A DNA stretch of 20,214 nt from Methanomethylovorans sp. (GTDB taxonomy: Archaea > Halobacteriota > Methanosarcinia > Methanosarcinales > Methanosarcinaceae). The notes under the pieces are model-generated. The model was not told the origin of the DNA. It was given only the letters and a program-made list of their open reading frames with translations, and did no database searches. Within the stretch, counting starts at the first letter, position 1, and every line of letters starts with the position of its first letter. Both the position numbers and the translations under genes were made by a program. Below, in pieces: positions 1-6,597 of this stretch. The stretch is taken from positions 1 through 20,214 of the forward strand of contig JAHFZE010000084.1 in the NCBI GenBank assembly GCA_020854785.1, written 5' to 3'.

Positions 1-666
1 GGGCAGCAAGTCAGCATCAGGGATGAAGACTGTCTGGTTATCCAGCAATTTTCCATATAGCCACGGAATGCTTTCCACAGGTATTTTACAAAGGAAACTT
101 TTGAAAGGCTCTATTCCCGAAGCACACCATTCATAGGTCTTGTTAGTGGATCTGCCATCAGATGAGCTTTCAAACAGGCAGCTTCTGTTGGCGCCTGCAA
201 ATTCACCTATCAGCTCCAGGGCTTTGTTTATTCCTTCATCTATCCGATCATCCGGCAGATTGGAAAAATTCAAAGCTATGTTCGCTATGAGATTTTCAAG
301 ACGTATCCTGCGGGACAGGTTTTCCTGTTCTGTGGTTATATCTCTTAATATCCCCTGATAGGAAAGGCTATTGTGAGTTCCTGTGTGGAAAAGAGATATT
401 TCCTCTACCCAATGGACATTCCCGGAAGAGTCAATTATCCTGTATTGCTGTACTGCATCAGTATAACCTTCAGCTATCCTTTTTAAGATAAAGCCAGTGA
501 CCTTTTGCACATCTTCGGGGTGCACTATCTGATCATACCTTATTTTTCCAGAGATCAGGCTCTCCTTTGAATACCCCCACTGGGTAAAGTCCCCAGATAC
601 TGAAAAAACTGGCCAGTATTTTGTGCTGCCCCAGAAAACTACCGCCACCTGAGATAACCCCGACAC
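1..666 (-). CDS. PAS-GAF sensor protein, N-terminal part (cut by window edge)
   Basis: An open frame of 222 codons runs on the minus strand from a GTG at 666 off the left edge. Residues 1-115 look like a methanogen-type PAS domain: a YWPV segment near residue 17, a TQWGY segment near 28, IVHPED at 47-52, a YRIIDSSG strand near 75, and GILRDIT closing it at 105-111. Residues ~125-222 resemble the start of a GAF domain (LIANIALNFSN, then a long helix and FAGANRSCLFE). In this group such N-termini usually lead to more PAS/GAF modules and a histidine kinase, but the output domain is outside the window, so the kinase role is inference. The GTG start is chosen because GGGGAGG lies four bases upstream, and an in-frame TGA lies about 14 codons before it. 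A second frame here begins with ATG but lacks domain-like sequence. Confidence 0.8.
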   Translation of the reverse strand, partial: MSGLSQVAVVFWGSTKYWPVFSVSGDFTQWGYSKESLISGKIRYDQIVHPEDVQKVTGFILKRIAEGYTDAVQQYRIIDSSGNVHWVEEISLFHTGTHNSLSYQGILRDITTEQENLSRRIRLENLIANIALNFSNLPDDRIDEGINKALELIGEFAGANRSCLFESSSDGRSTNKTYEWCASGIEPFKSFLCKIPVESIPWLYGKLLDNQTVFIPDADLLP

Positions 667-724
667 TTTGCCTCCCCATGTCACATCAGCAACTCATCTC
701 ATACATTTGTTATTATTGTGTAAC

Positions 725-732
725 ATTATATC
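725..732 (-). promoter_or_regulatory. TATA box for the PAS-GAF gene
   Basis: Read on the minus strand this is GATATAAT, about 60 bases before the GTG start at 666. Initiation about 25 bases downstream would give a leader of roughly 38 nt that contains the Shine-Dalgarno at 671-677. Predicted by eye only. Confidence 0.35.
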
Positions 733-981
733 AGCAGGTACTATTTCATAATTATGATTCAGTATATCAGACAATATTCTATGATGGGAAAAATCTGAAG
801 TGTCTCTTAAAACTCAATGACAGAGAAGGAAGTCAATGGTCAAAGATGAGATAGTGTGATAAAACAAATCATACATAAAAAGTGCTTAATGAATTTTTAT
901 TATATCAAATTCACAACGCATTTGTAGATTCAGGCATATTTATTATATTAAAAATTACCTAACTATTTTTCATACAGTAGT

Positions 982-989
982 TTTAAATA
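982..989 (+). promoter_or_regulatory. Strong archaeal TATA box (TTTAAATA)
   Basis: TTTAAATA followed by C and an A-run is close to the consensus used by stable-RNA and highly expressed genes in methanogens. Initiation would be expected near 1011. No protein gene starts within 300 bases, so it drives either a non-coding RNA or a ~315-nt leader of the mevalonate operon that begins at 1326. Confidence 0.45.
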
Positions 990-1010
990 CAAAAAAAACC
1001 CTAAGACGTT

Positions 1011-1140
1011 CTATATCCTACGAACAATTGTGGGAAATATCGAAAGGAGAACAGACCAGTTCTTCGCCTCCGCAGGATGCCAGTATAAAACCACCCAACA
1101 TCATTCCCCTCAATTTCTACGCTGGCATCCTTCTGCCCCT
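1011..1140 (+). ncRNA. Candidate structured RNA or structured 5' leader
   Basis: Downstream of the TATA box at 982-989 come two hairpins. The first pairs 1046-1052 (GGAGAAC) with 1059-1065 (GTTCTTC): seven pairs including one G-U, with a six-base loop. The second pairs 1075-1083 (GGATGCCAG) with 1122-1130 (CTGGCATCC) perfectly, and an outer GCA/TGC pairing is possible across a three-base bulge. Its ~38-nt loop is unpaired and rich in C runs (CCACCC, CCCCT). I match it to no known RNA family. Both ends are guesses: the 5' end is 25 bases after the TATA box and the 3' end lies just past the second hairpin. It could instead be an attenuator-like leader of the downstream operon. Confidence 0.3.
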
Positions 1141-1170
1141 TATCTAGGCATGGGATCCGATATTTTAGTG

Positions 1171-1203
1171 ACATACTACCTTTTCATTAACATACTACCT
1201 TTT
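1171..1203 (+). repeat. Two direct copies of a 14-nt motif, 19-nt period
   Basis: ACATACTACCTTTT occurs at 1171-1184 and again at 1190-1203. The copies are exact and lie about 120-155 bases upstream of the decarboxylase start. A 19-base spacing places them on roughly the same side of the helix. This may be a tandem regulator site or, from the T-runs, two termination points for a short upstream RNA. Confidence 0.6.
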
Positions 1204-1287
1204 GGTTCTTTGAAATAGTTCCTTAAATCAGATCTGGATGTTGTTCCATTAGCGTAATCCGTGTAACTTGCAATGGGGACACGAAAA

Positions 1288-1329
1288 ATGTATGTATCCC
1301 TCAGAGCATGTAATAACCAGATACGATGA
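1288..1329 (+). CDS. Possible 13-codon upstream ORF overlapping the decarboxylase start
   Basis: An ATG at 1288 opens a 13-residue peptide, MYVSLRACNNQIR. Its TGA stop at 1327-1329 overlaps the ATG at 1326 as ATGA, the same junction used between real operon genes in this window. A GGGGA lies about ten bases upstream of its ATG, whereas the decarboxylase start itself has no clear Shine-Dalgarno. Translational coupling is therefore possible. A frame this short can easily arise by chance. Confidence 0.2.
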   Translation: MYVSLRACNNQIR

Positions 1330-2585
1330 GAGACTTTATAGAGCAGCTAAAAAGCAATGGCAAGATCACGGAGATCAGGCAGAGAGTTTCAAGGGAGTTC
1401 GAAGCACCCAGGATAGCAAAAAATACTCAAGGGCCTGTGCTTTTTCATGATATTGATGGAAAGAAGGCAATTATGAACCTGCTGGGTACAAGGGATGAGC
1501 TTGCATCCATGTTCGGAGTGCCACGGGATATGATCATTCAGAGACTCTCCGAGGTGCAGCCGGACGGGGAAGTCGTAATAGTTTCCAAGTCTTCTACTAT
1601 GGAAGTTGTGGATGAGCAGGTAGATCTGTACAGCCTTCCTATAATGAAACATTTTGCAAAGGATGGCGGCCTGTACATCACTGCCGGTATCGTGGTCAGT
1701 GAGTACGAAGGTTCCATGAATGCATCCATCCATCGTTTGATGGTGCTTGGCAAGGACAAGCTGGCTGCAAGGCTTGTGCCTCCGCGACATACTTATGTAT
1801 TGCATAAAAAGGCAGCATCCAAAGGGGACAAGCTCCCTGTGGCCATCGTCATCGGTGCAGATCCCGTAATAACATTCGCCTCTACCACCCGTGTGCCACT
1901 TGGCAAAGAGTTCCACTATGCTGCAGCTCTGAAAGATGCCCCGGTGGAGTTATTTGAATGTGGCAATGGAGTAAAGGTCCCACATGCGGAGATTGTACTG
2001 GAAGGTTACATCGACCCTGCGGAACGCGTTCCAGAAGGACCATTTGTCGATATCACCGGCACTTATGATGAGATCCGTCCTGAACCTGTGATCCATATTA
2101 CAAGGATCATGCACAGGAAAGACCCCATCTATCACGGCATCCTCCCGGCAGGACCAGAACACCTGCTTATGATGGGAGTGCCATACGAACCGAAGATATA
2201 CAGGGCAGTGAGCGAGGTGACCACGGTGAAGAACGTGGTGCTCACAGAAGGTGGATGCTGTTATCTGCATGCGTTGGTGCAGATCGAGAAACAGACAGAA
2301 GGCGACGGGAAGAACGCGATCATGGCAGCTTTTGCGAGCCACACCAGTCTCAAGCATGTGGTGGTAGTGGACGAGGACATCGATATCTTCGACCCGAAGG
2401 ATGTGGAATTTGCCATTGCGACCCGGGTAAAGGGAGATATGGACGCCATGATCATTCCCAATGTGAGGGGAAGCTCCCTTGACCCGAGAGGTGCTCCGGA
2501 CGGCACGACCACGAAGATAGGCATAGATGCCACTAAAGTCCTGAAACATGCGGAGATGTTCGAAAGGGCGAAGATGCCCGAGTAG
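1326..2585 (+). CDS. Anhydromevalonate phosphate decarboxylase (UbiD family)
   Basis: A UbiD-superfamily decarboxylase of 419 residues. In archaea with the modified mevalonate pathway this enzyme decarboxylates trans-anhydromevalonate 5-phosphate to isopentenyl phosphate, using prenylated FMN. Family features visible are the N-terminal MRDFIEQL and a prFMN/metal-binding stretch with N132, H136 and R137 (MNASIHR) followed by RLVPPRHTY. The acidic AEIVLEGYID...VPEGPF segment at 221-240 should carry the catalytic glutamates, and the C-terminal IIPNVRGSSLDPR is typical. The specific assignment rather than a generic UbiD rests mainly on the next two genes, which encode the preceding enzyme of the pathway. 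The gap to the next gene is 7 bases. The flavin prenyltransferase (UbiX) it needs is not in the window. The ATG start fits homologous N-termini although no strong ribosome binding site precedes it. Confidence 0.88.
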   Translation: MRDFIEQLKSNGKITEIRQRVSREFEAPRIAKNTQGPVLFHDIDGKKAIMNLLGTRDELASMFGVPRDMIIQRLSEVQPDGEVVIVSKSSTMEVVDEQVDLYSLPIMKHFAKDGGLYITAGIVVSEYEGSMNASIHRLMVLGKDKLAARLVPPRHTYVLHKKAASKGDKLPVAIVIGADPVITFASTTRVPLGKEFHYAAALKDAPVELFECGNGVKVPHAEIVLEGYIDPAERVPEGPFVDITGTYDEIRPEPVIHITRIMHRKDPIYHGILPAGPEHLLMMGVPYEPKIYRAVSEVTTVKNVVLTEGGCCYLHALVQIEKQTEGDGKNAIMAAFASHTSLKHVVVVDEDIDIFDPKDVEFAIATRVKGDMDAMIIPNVRGSSLDPRGAPDGTTTKIGIDATKVLKHAEMFERAKMPE

Positions 2586-2592
2586 GTGTACC

Positions 2593-3771
2593 ATGTACCT
2601 TACAAAAGAAGAACAGGCAATGCTCGATGGCGAAGAAGGAGAGACACTCCAAAAAGCCATTGAGATACTCGTTGCCTTGGGTGATATTTACGGTGCTGAC
2701 AGGCTTATCCCTGTCAAGAGCGCACAGATAGCAGGTGTTTCATACAAGACCATAGGTGATGCTGGACTGGAATGGATATCTGATCTGCACGGGAAGGTTA
2801 GAATACCTTCCATACTCAATCCAGCGGGCATGGATCTGCAGGACTGGAAAAAAATGCGGATAGACCCGGAATTTGCACACAAGCAGCATTTGATCATAGA
2901 AGCATACGAAAAGCTGGGTATCAGTGCCAAATGCACATGCACTCCTTATTATCTGGAAGGGTTCGATGCCACCTACGGAGACCATCTTGCGTGGAGCGAA
3001 TCCTCGGCAGTTTCCTATGCAAATTCCGTCATCGGGGCAAGGACAAACCGAGAAGGTGGTCCATCAGCTCTTTCTGCAGCTCTTGTGGGTAAGACAGCCA
3101 ATTACGGTTATCATCTGGATGAGATGCGTAAACCCACAGTACTGGTTACAGTGGAGTGCGAACTTGAGGGATCTGACTACGGTGCCCTTGGGTACATAGC
3201 AGGGAAGATGGTAGATAGCGGAGTGCCTCTGTTCATCCTGAAAGGAAAGCCTGACAACGAAGAACTGAAGGCCCTCGGTGCTGCCATGGCTGCATCTGGT
3301 GCTGTTGCCCTGTACCATGTGGAAGGCATTACCCCTGAAGCCAGGAAGAACAAAATTACAAGGCCTGAAGAGAACATGATCATCGAGGAAAGTCAGATCA
3401 GAGAAATATACGACAGAGCAGAACCGGATATCAAAGACCTGGAGATCATAACCATCGGCTGTCCGCATTGCTCCCCGGCTGAGCTTTCCCTTATTGCAGG
3501 ATTGCTTGAAGGCAAGACCGTAAATAAGGAAGTATGGATCTGCACTTCCAGAGAAGTTGCAAACGAACATTTCGAACTTGTACGGTCCATTGAGAAGAGT
3601 GGGGCAAAAGTGGTCTGCGATACCTGTATGGTGGTATCACCGGCAACTGAAAGATATAAGACCATGATGGTGAATTCCGGCAAAGCCTTGGCATACGTAC
3701 CTGGAATGTGTGGAGTGCCCACACTTTTTGGTGACATATATAAGTGCATCAAGGAGGCATTGAACGAATGA
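2593..3771 (+). CDS. Phosphomevalonate dehydratase large subunit (aconitase X catalytic domain)
   Basis: A 392-residue protein matching the aconitase X large subunit, which with the small subunit dehydrates 5-phosphomevalonate to trans-anhydromevalonate 5-phosphate. It begins MYLTKEEQAMLDGEEGE, the standard opening of the family. Candidate iron-sulfur ligands are Cys114/Cys116 (CTCTPYY), Cys290/Cys293 (GCPHCS) and Cys342/Cys345 (CDTCMVV). A GARTNREGGPSAL segment at 148-160 is also characteristic. The start at 2593 is preferred over an in-frame ATG at 2548, which lies inside the decarboxylase gene. Its TGA overlaps the ATG of the small-subunit gene by four bases, consistent with coupled synthesis of two subunits. 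An alternative reading as a hydroxyproline-pathway aconitase X is unlikely in this context. Confidence 0.92.
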   Translation: MYLTKEEQAMLDGEEGETLQKAIEILVALGDIYGADRLIPVKSAQIAGVSYKTIGDAGLEWISDLHGKVRIPSILNPAGMDLQDWKKMRIDPEFAHKQHLIIEAYEKLGISAKCTCTPYYLEGFDATYGDHLAWSESSAVSYANSVIGARTNREGGPSALSAALVGKTANYGYHLDEMRKPTVLVTVECELEGSDYGALGYIAGKMVDSGVPLFILKGKPDNEELKALGAAMAASGAVALYHVEGITPEARKNKITRPEENMIIEESQIREIYDRAEPDIKDLEIITIGCPHCSPAELSLIAGLLEGKTVNKEVWICTSREVANEHFELVRSIEKSGAKVVCDTCMVVSPATERYKTMMVNSGKALAYVPGMCGVPTLFGDIYKCIKEALNE

Positions 3772-4172
3772 AGGTCAAATGCCGTACCATTTCCCGTGGA
3801 TGTGCAGAAGGGCAAGTGCTGATCACACGCGATAACATCTCTTTTTTGGGAAACGTAGACCCTAAGACCGGTAAAGTGGTGGATGCTAACCATGAACTTT
3901 TCGGGCGGTCGATCAAGGACAAGGTCTTGGTCTTCCCTCATGGGAAGGGCTCGACTGTGGGCTCCTATGTAATATACCAGCTCTTTAAGAATGGTGTTGC
4001 CCCTGCAGCCATGATCAACCTGGAATCTGAGCCTATAGTTGCTGTGGGTGCTATTATTTCTGCTATACCCCTAGTGGACAGGCTGGAGAAGGACCCATAT
4101 TCTATCCTAATGGATGGGATGTGTATAAAAGTAAATAGCAGTGAAGGTTATGTGGAAGTGACTGAAGGATAA
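3768..4172 (+). CDS. Phosphomevalonate dehydratase small subunit (DUF126/aconitase X swivel domain)
   Basis: A 134-residue protein, the usual size of the aconitase X small (swivel) subunit. It opens MKVKCRTISRGCAEG. It contains VDPKTGKVVD and the hallmark KGSTVGSYVIYQL segment near residues 60-72, then NLESEPIVAVGAI. In the known family this subunit closes over the active site of the large subunit and contributes a catalytic serine, likely in the GKGSTVGS loop. The start at 3768 has AAGGAGG at 3751-3757 and overlaps the preceding stop as ATGA. It is the third gene of the decarboxylase-dehydratase operon; the next gene follows after 43 bases. Confidence 0.92.
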   Translation: MKVKCRTISRGCAEGQVLITRDNISFLGNVDPKTGKVVDANHELFGRSIKDKVLVFPHGKGSTVGSYVIYQLFKNGVAPAAMINLESEPIVAVGAIISAIPLVDRLEKDPYSILMDGMCIKVNSSEGYVEVTEG

Positions 4173-4215
4173 TAGACGTAATGATGAAAAAACGTAGTAG
4201 AAAAGTGGTGTACTA

Positions 4216-5322
4216 ATGGATATTTGTCTGAGGTGGAAACGGAAGAACGCTTTCAGCCTTGCTGCGCTTGCACCTCTGCTGCCCGACATACGCAGGGTTA
4301 AAGCACCAACTGATGGTATAATGATCTACAGCCTGGTTACAAGGCAGGCAGCGAGCGTATTCAGGGAAGTGGAGAATGCCACCACAAATTCTATCTTCGT
4401 AGCAGGTGGCCCTCATCCATCCGGGGATCCGGAAGGTACTTTAAAGTATTTTGATTATGTTGTGATTGGAGAGGGGGAAGAAACTCTTCCAGAACTTGTA
4501 AGAGCATTAAAGGAAGAGAGGGATGTGAGCACGGTCAAAGGCATTGCCTATAAGAGTACCGACGGGAAAGTGATCTACACCCCTAAAAGAGAACCAATAG
4601 AACTGGACGATTATCCCTGCTTTGATCCGCATCTTATCAAGGCTCCCATAGAGATCAGCCGGGGATGTCCATGGAAGTGTAAATACTGCCAGATCCCGCA
4701 GATGTTCGGCTGCAAGGTAAGGCACCGCAGTATCGATTCCATAGTGAAGTATGCTCAGCATTACAGGGATCTGAGGTTCGTTTCATCCAATTCGTTCGCC
4801 TATGGAAGTGATGGTGTACATCCGAGGTTCGACAAGGTGGAAAAACTACTGGAAGCTTTGTATGCGATGAAAAACAAGGACATTTATTTCGGCACTTTTC
4901 CTTCGGAAGTGAGGCCAGAGTTCGTGACGGACGGATCTCTGGAAATGGTGAACAAGTATTGTACCAATGACAGGATCAGTCTTGGTGCACAGTCCGGCAG
5001 TGAACGTGTTCTCAGAGATATCCATAGGGGCCACAGTGTGAGGGAAGTGGAAATAGCCGTTGAACGCTGTTTCGAACATGGGATCACGCCTACTGTAGAC
5101 TTTATTCTGGGTTTCCCTGATGAGACCGAAGAAGAACAGCAGATGAGCCTGGAACTCATAAAGTGGATATGCATCAAAGGCGGTGAAGTACGGGCACATT
5201 ATCTTGAACCGTTACCAGGGACCCCTTATGCACAAGTGTCACCGAGCAAGGTCAGCGAGAAGGTCAACAGTGAACTTGGTAAGCTTGCCCTGAACGGCAA
5301 GATCACGGGTTCGTGGGAGTGA
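4216..5322 (+). CDS. B12-binding domain/radical SAM protein (MJ1487-like)
   Basis: A 368-residue protein with a short cobalamin-binding-like N-terminal domain (residues ~1-110, with FVAGGPHPSGDPEG at 61-73 and YVVIGEGEETLPEL at 81-94) and a radical SAM domain. The iron-sulfur motif is C151-x3-C155-x2-C158 within ISRGCPWKCKYCQIP. Later family features are SLGAQSGSERVLRDIHRGHS near 255-274 and DFILGFPDETEEE near 295-307. It fits the archaeal family named for MJ1487, whose substrate is unknown to me. It lies 43 bases after the dehydratase small subunit on the same strand, so co-transcription is possible. A link to isoprenoid or lipid modification is only a guess. It converges on the next gene with 30 bases between the stops. 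Confidence 0.82.
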   Translation: MDICLRWKRKNAFSLAALAPLLPDIRRVKAPTDGIMIYSLVTRQAASVFREVENATTNSIFVAGGPHPSGDPEGTLKYFDYVVIGEGEETLPELVRALKEERDVSTVKGIAYKSTDGKVIYTPKREPIELDDYPCFDPHLIKAPIEISRGCPWKCKYCQIPQMFGCKVRHRSIDSIVKYAQHYRDLRFVSSNSFAYGSDGVHPRFDKVEKLLEALYAMKNKDIYFGTFPSEVRPEFVTDGSLEMVNKYCTNDRISLGAQSGSERVLRDIHRGHSVREVEIAVERCFEHGITPTVDFILGFPDETEEEQQMSLELIKWICIKGGEVRAHYLEPLPGTPYAQVSPSKVSEKVNSELGKLALNGKITGSWE

Positions 5323-5352
5323 AAGATATATAAGACCGAGGCATATTAGTTT

Positions 5353-6057
5353 TTAAAGCAGATGCTCTTCGAATTCCCCATTACAAAACACCATTACTCT
5401 CACTTTTGCACCTTTTTTCATATTTCGCATCATGCGGTCATAGATGCTCTGGACATGTTTCAAGTGGTGTTTCTTGAAATGTTCATTGACCTTTTCAAGA
5501 AACCAGATCTGATGCCGAAGGTATTCTGTTTCGTACTCTTTAGTCAGGGACGCTATCCTAGTGCATTCTTCATCGCTTATCTCTGAATGGTAGCATCCGT
5601 GTTCGTTCAGACCACTTATCTGCCTCCAGTCCACATTTCCTGACTCATCTGCTTCTCTATACAGCATATATGGATAAAGCCTGCATATCATGGGCCTCTC
5701 ATCGTAGATCAGGCATCTACCCCCTTCAAGGAACATGCACGATCCATCTGCTCTGGTCTGCAGGGCATAACCCGAAACATAGAAAGTACCATTGTTATCA
5801 CAGAATTCAAAATATGGTGCAGGCTTCAATGCATCAGGTGCTATATTCCTGATACGATGTACTTCCTGATCTAACAGGAAAATATGATCATTGAACTCAT
5901 TCGTACAACATTTTGCGCACATATCGCATTCAAAGCCTACCTCTTTGATGATCTTACAGAACTTGTCCATGGGGTATTCCTGCAGATCATGGAGCTCTTT
6001 TCTTACGTCAAGTATCTGTTCTTCTATAGATGGTCTGACTACAATGACCAACTCCAT
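5353..6057 (-). CDS. YkgJ-family cysteine-cluster protein (first copy)
   Basis: A 234-residue protein with the YkgJ-type cysteine pattern: FECDMCAKCC at 42-51 (C44, C47, C50, C51), C107 and C115 (SCMFLEGGRCLIYDERPMICRLYP) and C125 in the conserved RPxxCRLYP motif, plus C155. These proteins are thought to bind zinc or an iron-sulfur cluster; no reaction is established. The C-terminal third is helical and charged. The frame continues upstream to a possible ATG at 6174, but that adds 39 residues unlike the family and has GAGG only two bases before the ATG. I therefore prefer the ATG at 6057, although it lacks an obvious Shine-Dalgarno too. The start is uncertain; the gene is not. Confidence 0.78.
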   Translation of the reverse strand: MELVIVVRPSIEEQILDVRKELHDLQEYPMDKFCKIIKEVGFECDMCAKCCTNEFNDHIFLLDQEVHRIRNIAPDALKPAPYFEFCDNNGTFYVSGYALQTRADGSCMFLEGGRCLIYDERPMICRLYPYMLYREADESGNVDWRQISGLNEHGCYHSEISDEECTRIASLTKEYETEYLRHQIWFLEKVNEHFKKHHLKHVQSIYDRMMRNMKKGAKVRVMVFCNGEFEEHLL

Positions 6058-6240
6058 TGATGATGAACAACATTTGACCGGCACGTTATTAAGTCTATCT
6101 TCAGTGTATTCTGAAGGTATTCTACAGTAAAGTCCAGAAAGAGCATTATCCCCGTAAAGTTTAATTATGAGCATCGCCTCTAATGCTAAACTTACTTATG
6201 ATTACATTATCGACATTCAAATACTACATGAGGATTCACA

Positions 6241-6414
6241 ATGGGTAAAACAGGCAGCATCGAATGGGCAAAGGTCAAAGGAAGAAAAGGTAAGACCATC
6301 AAGGTAGAGAAATCAAAGGAATCTAAGGCGCACCCTGGTCCTGCACAGAGATACATGGCATCCGGTGCAAAGCGGAGATTCATAAGGCGCTCTCCGAAGT
6401 CTATAGTCAAGTAA
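6241..6414 (+). CDS. Small basic conserved protein, 57 residues (DUF5350-like)
   Basis: The frame runs from ATG 6241 to TAA 6412-6414 and encodes [20 protein letters not shown]..., ending [13 protein letters not shown]. It is strongly basic (many Lys/Arg, few acidic residues), with no membrane segment or cysteine. TGAGGA at 6229-6234 is a good ribosome binding site six bases upstream. From memory it resembles a small methanogen family of unknown function (DUF5350); I am not certain of that name. The composition suggests binding to RNA or the ribosome, which is inference. A T-rich stretch (6417-6429) follows the stop, and the thermosome promoter comes after it. A 67-codon frame on the opposite strand is a shadow. 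Confidence 0.75.
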   Translation: MGKTGSIEWAKVKGRKGKTIKVEKSKESKAHPGPAQRYMASGAKRRFIRRSPKSIVK

Positions 6415-6416
6415 AG

Positions 6417-6429
6417 ATTTTTCTTTTTT
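6417..6429 (+). terminator. T-rich terminator after the small basic protein gene
   Basis: ATTTTTCTTTTTT directly follows the stop at 6414. Archaeal RNA polymerase can terminate at such T-tracts without a hairpin; none is seen here. Confidence 0.4.
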
Positions 6430-6477
6430 CAATGCAGGGTGATCATAATGTTTTCGATATCATCCTGTGATTTTCCA

Positions 6478-6494
6478 CACTTTATTTTAAAGTG
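6478..6494. promoter_or_regulatory. Perfect 7-bp inverted repeat upstream of the thermosome promoter
   Basis: CACTTTA at 6478-6484 and TAAAGTG at 6488-6494 are exact inverted copies around a TTT centre. The element is centred about 38 bases upstream of the thermosome TATA box, a place used by archaeal activators and some heat-shock regulators. No T-run follows it, so a terminator role for the upstream gene is less likely. Confidence 0.4.
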
Positions 6495-6520
6495 GGTTCA
6501 ATTCAGCTCATGCGTAACGG

Positions 6521-6528
6521 TTATATAG
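6521..6528 (+). promoter_or_regulatory. TATA box of the thermosome gene
   Basis: TTATATAG lies 70 bases before the thermosome ATG. Initiation near 6550 would give a leader of about 48 nt holding the AAGGAGG ribosome binding site at 6581-6587. Confidence 0.6.
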
Positions 6529-6597
6529 AACCACAATCATTAAAAAACGTCTGATAGAACTAATCCCTTATTACACTATTAAGGAGGATAAAAGTAA

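Larger units (their letters stand above)
667..1325. other. 659-bp intergenic region without a convincing protein gene
   Basis: The stretch divides two divergent transcription units. Positions ~690-1000 are very AT-rich. Positions ~1040-1165 are clearly richer in G+C and hold two inverted repeats. Positions ~1170-1205 hold a direct repeat. The short open frames present (for example 621-854 and 1030-1218 on plus) show no recognisable domain and no good ribosome binding site. The region carries the minus-strand promoter of the sensor gene and at least one plus-strand promoter, entered separately. Confidence 0.6.

Noticed and set aside
621..854. Plus-strand 77-codon frame overlapping the start of the sensor gene
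   Set aside because: No domain-like sequence and no ribosome binding site; it is antisense to the PAS domain and runs into AT-rich intergenic DNA.
1046..1130. A tRNA, SRP RNA, RNase P RNA or box C/D RNA in the hairpin region
   Set aside because: There is no cloverleaf, no conserved SRP or RNase P motifs, and no paired C (RTGATGA) and D (CTGA) boxes; only an unclassified structure is supported.
1030..1218. Plus-strand 62-codon frame in the long intergenic region
   Set aside because: The composition is explained by the hairpins and direct repeat; the peptide has no recognisable features and no good Shine-Dalgarno at its non-ATG start.
5326..5335. TATA-like GATATATAAG just after the radical SAM gene
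   Set aside because: It lies between convergent stops with no plus-strand gene within 900 bases that would use it; probably incidental AT sequence.
6058..6174. 39-residue N-terminal extension of the first YkgJ protein
   Set aside because: The candidate ATG at 6174 has GAGG too close to it and the extra residues do not resemble the family. Not fully excluded.
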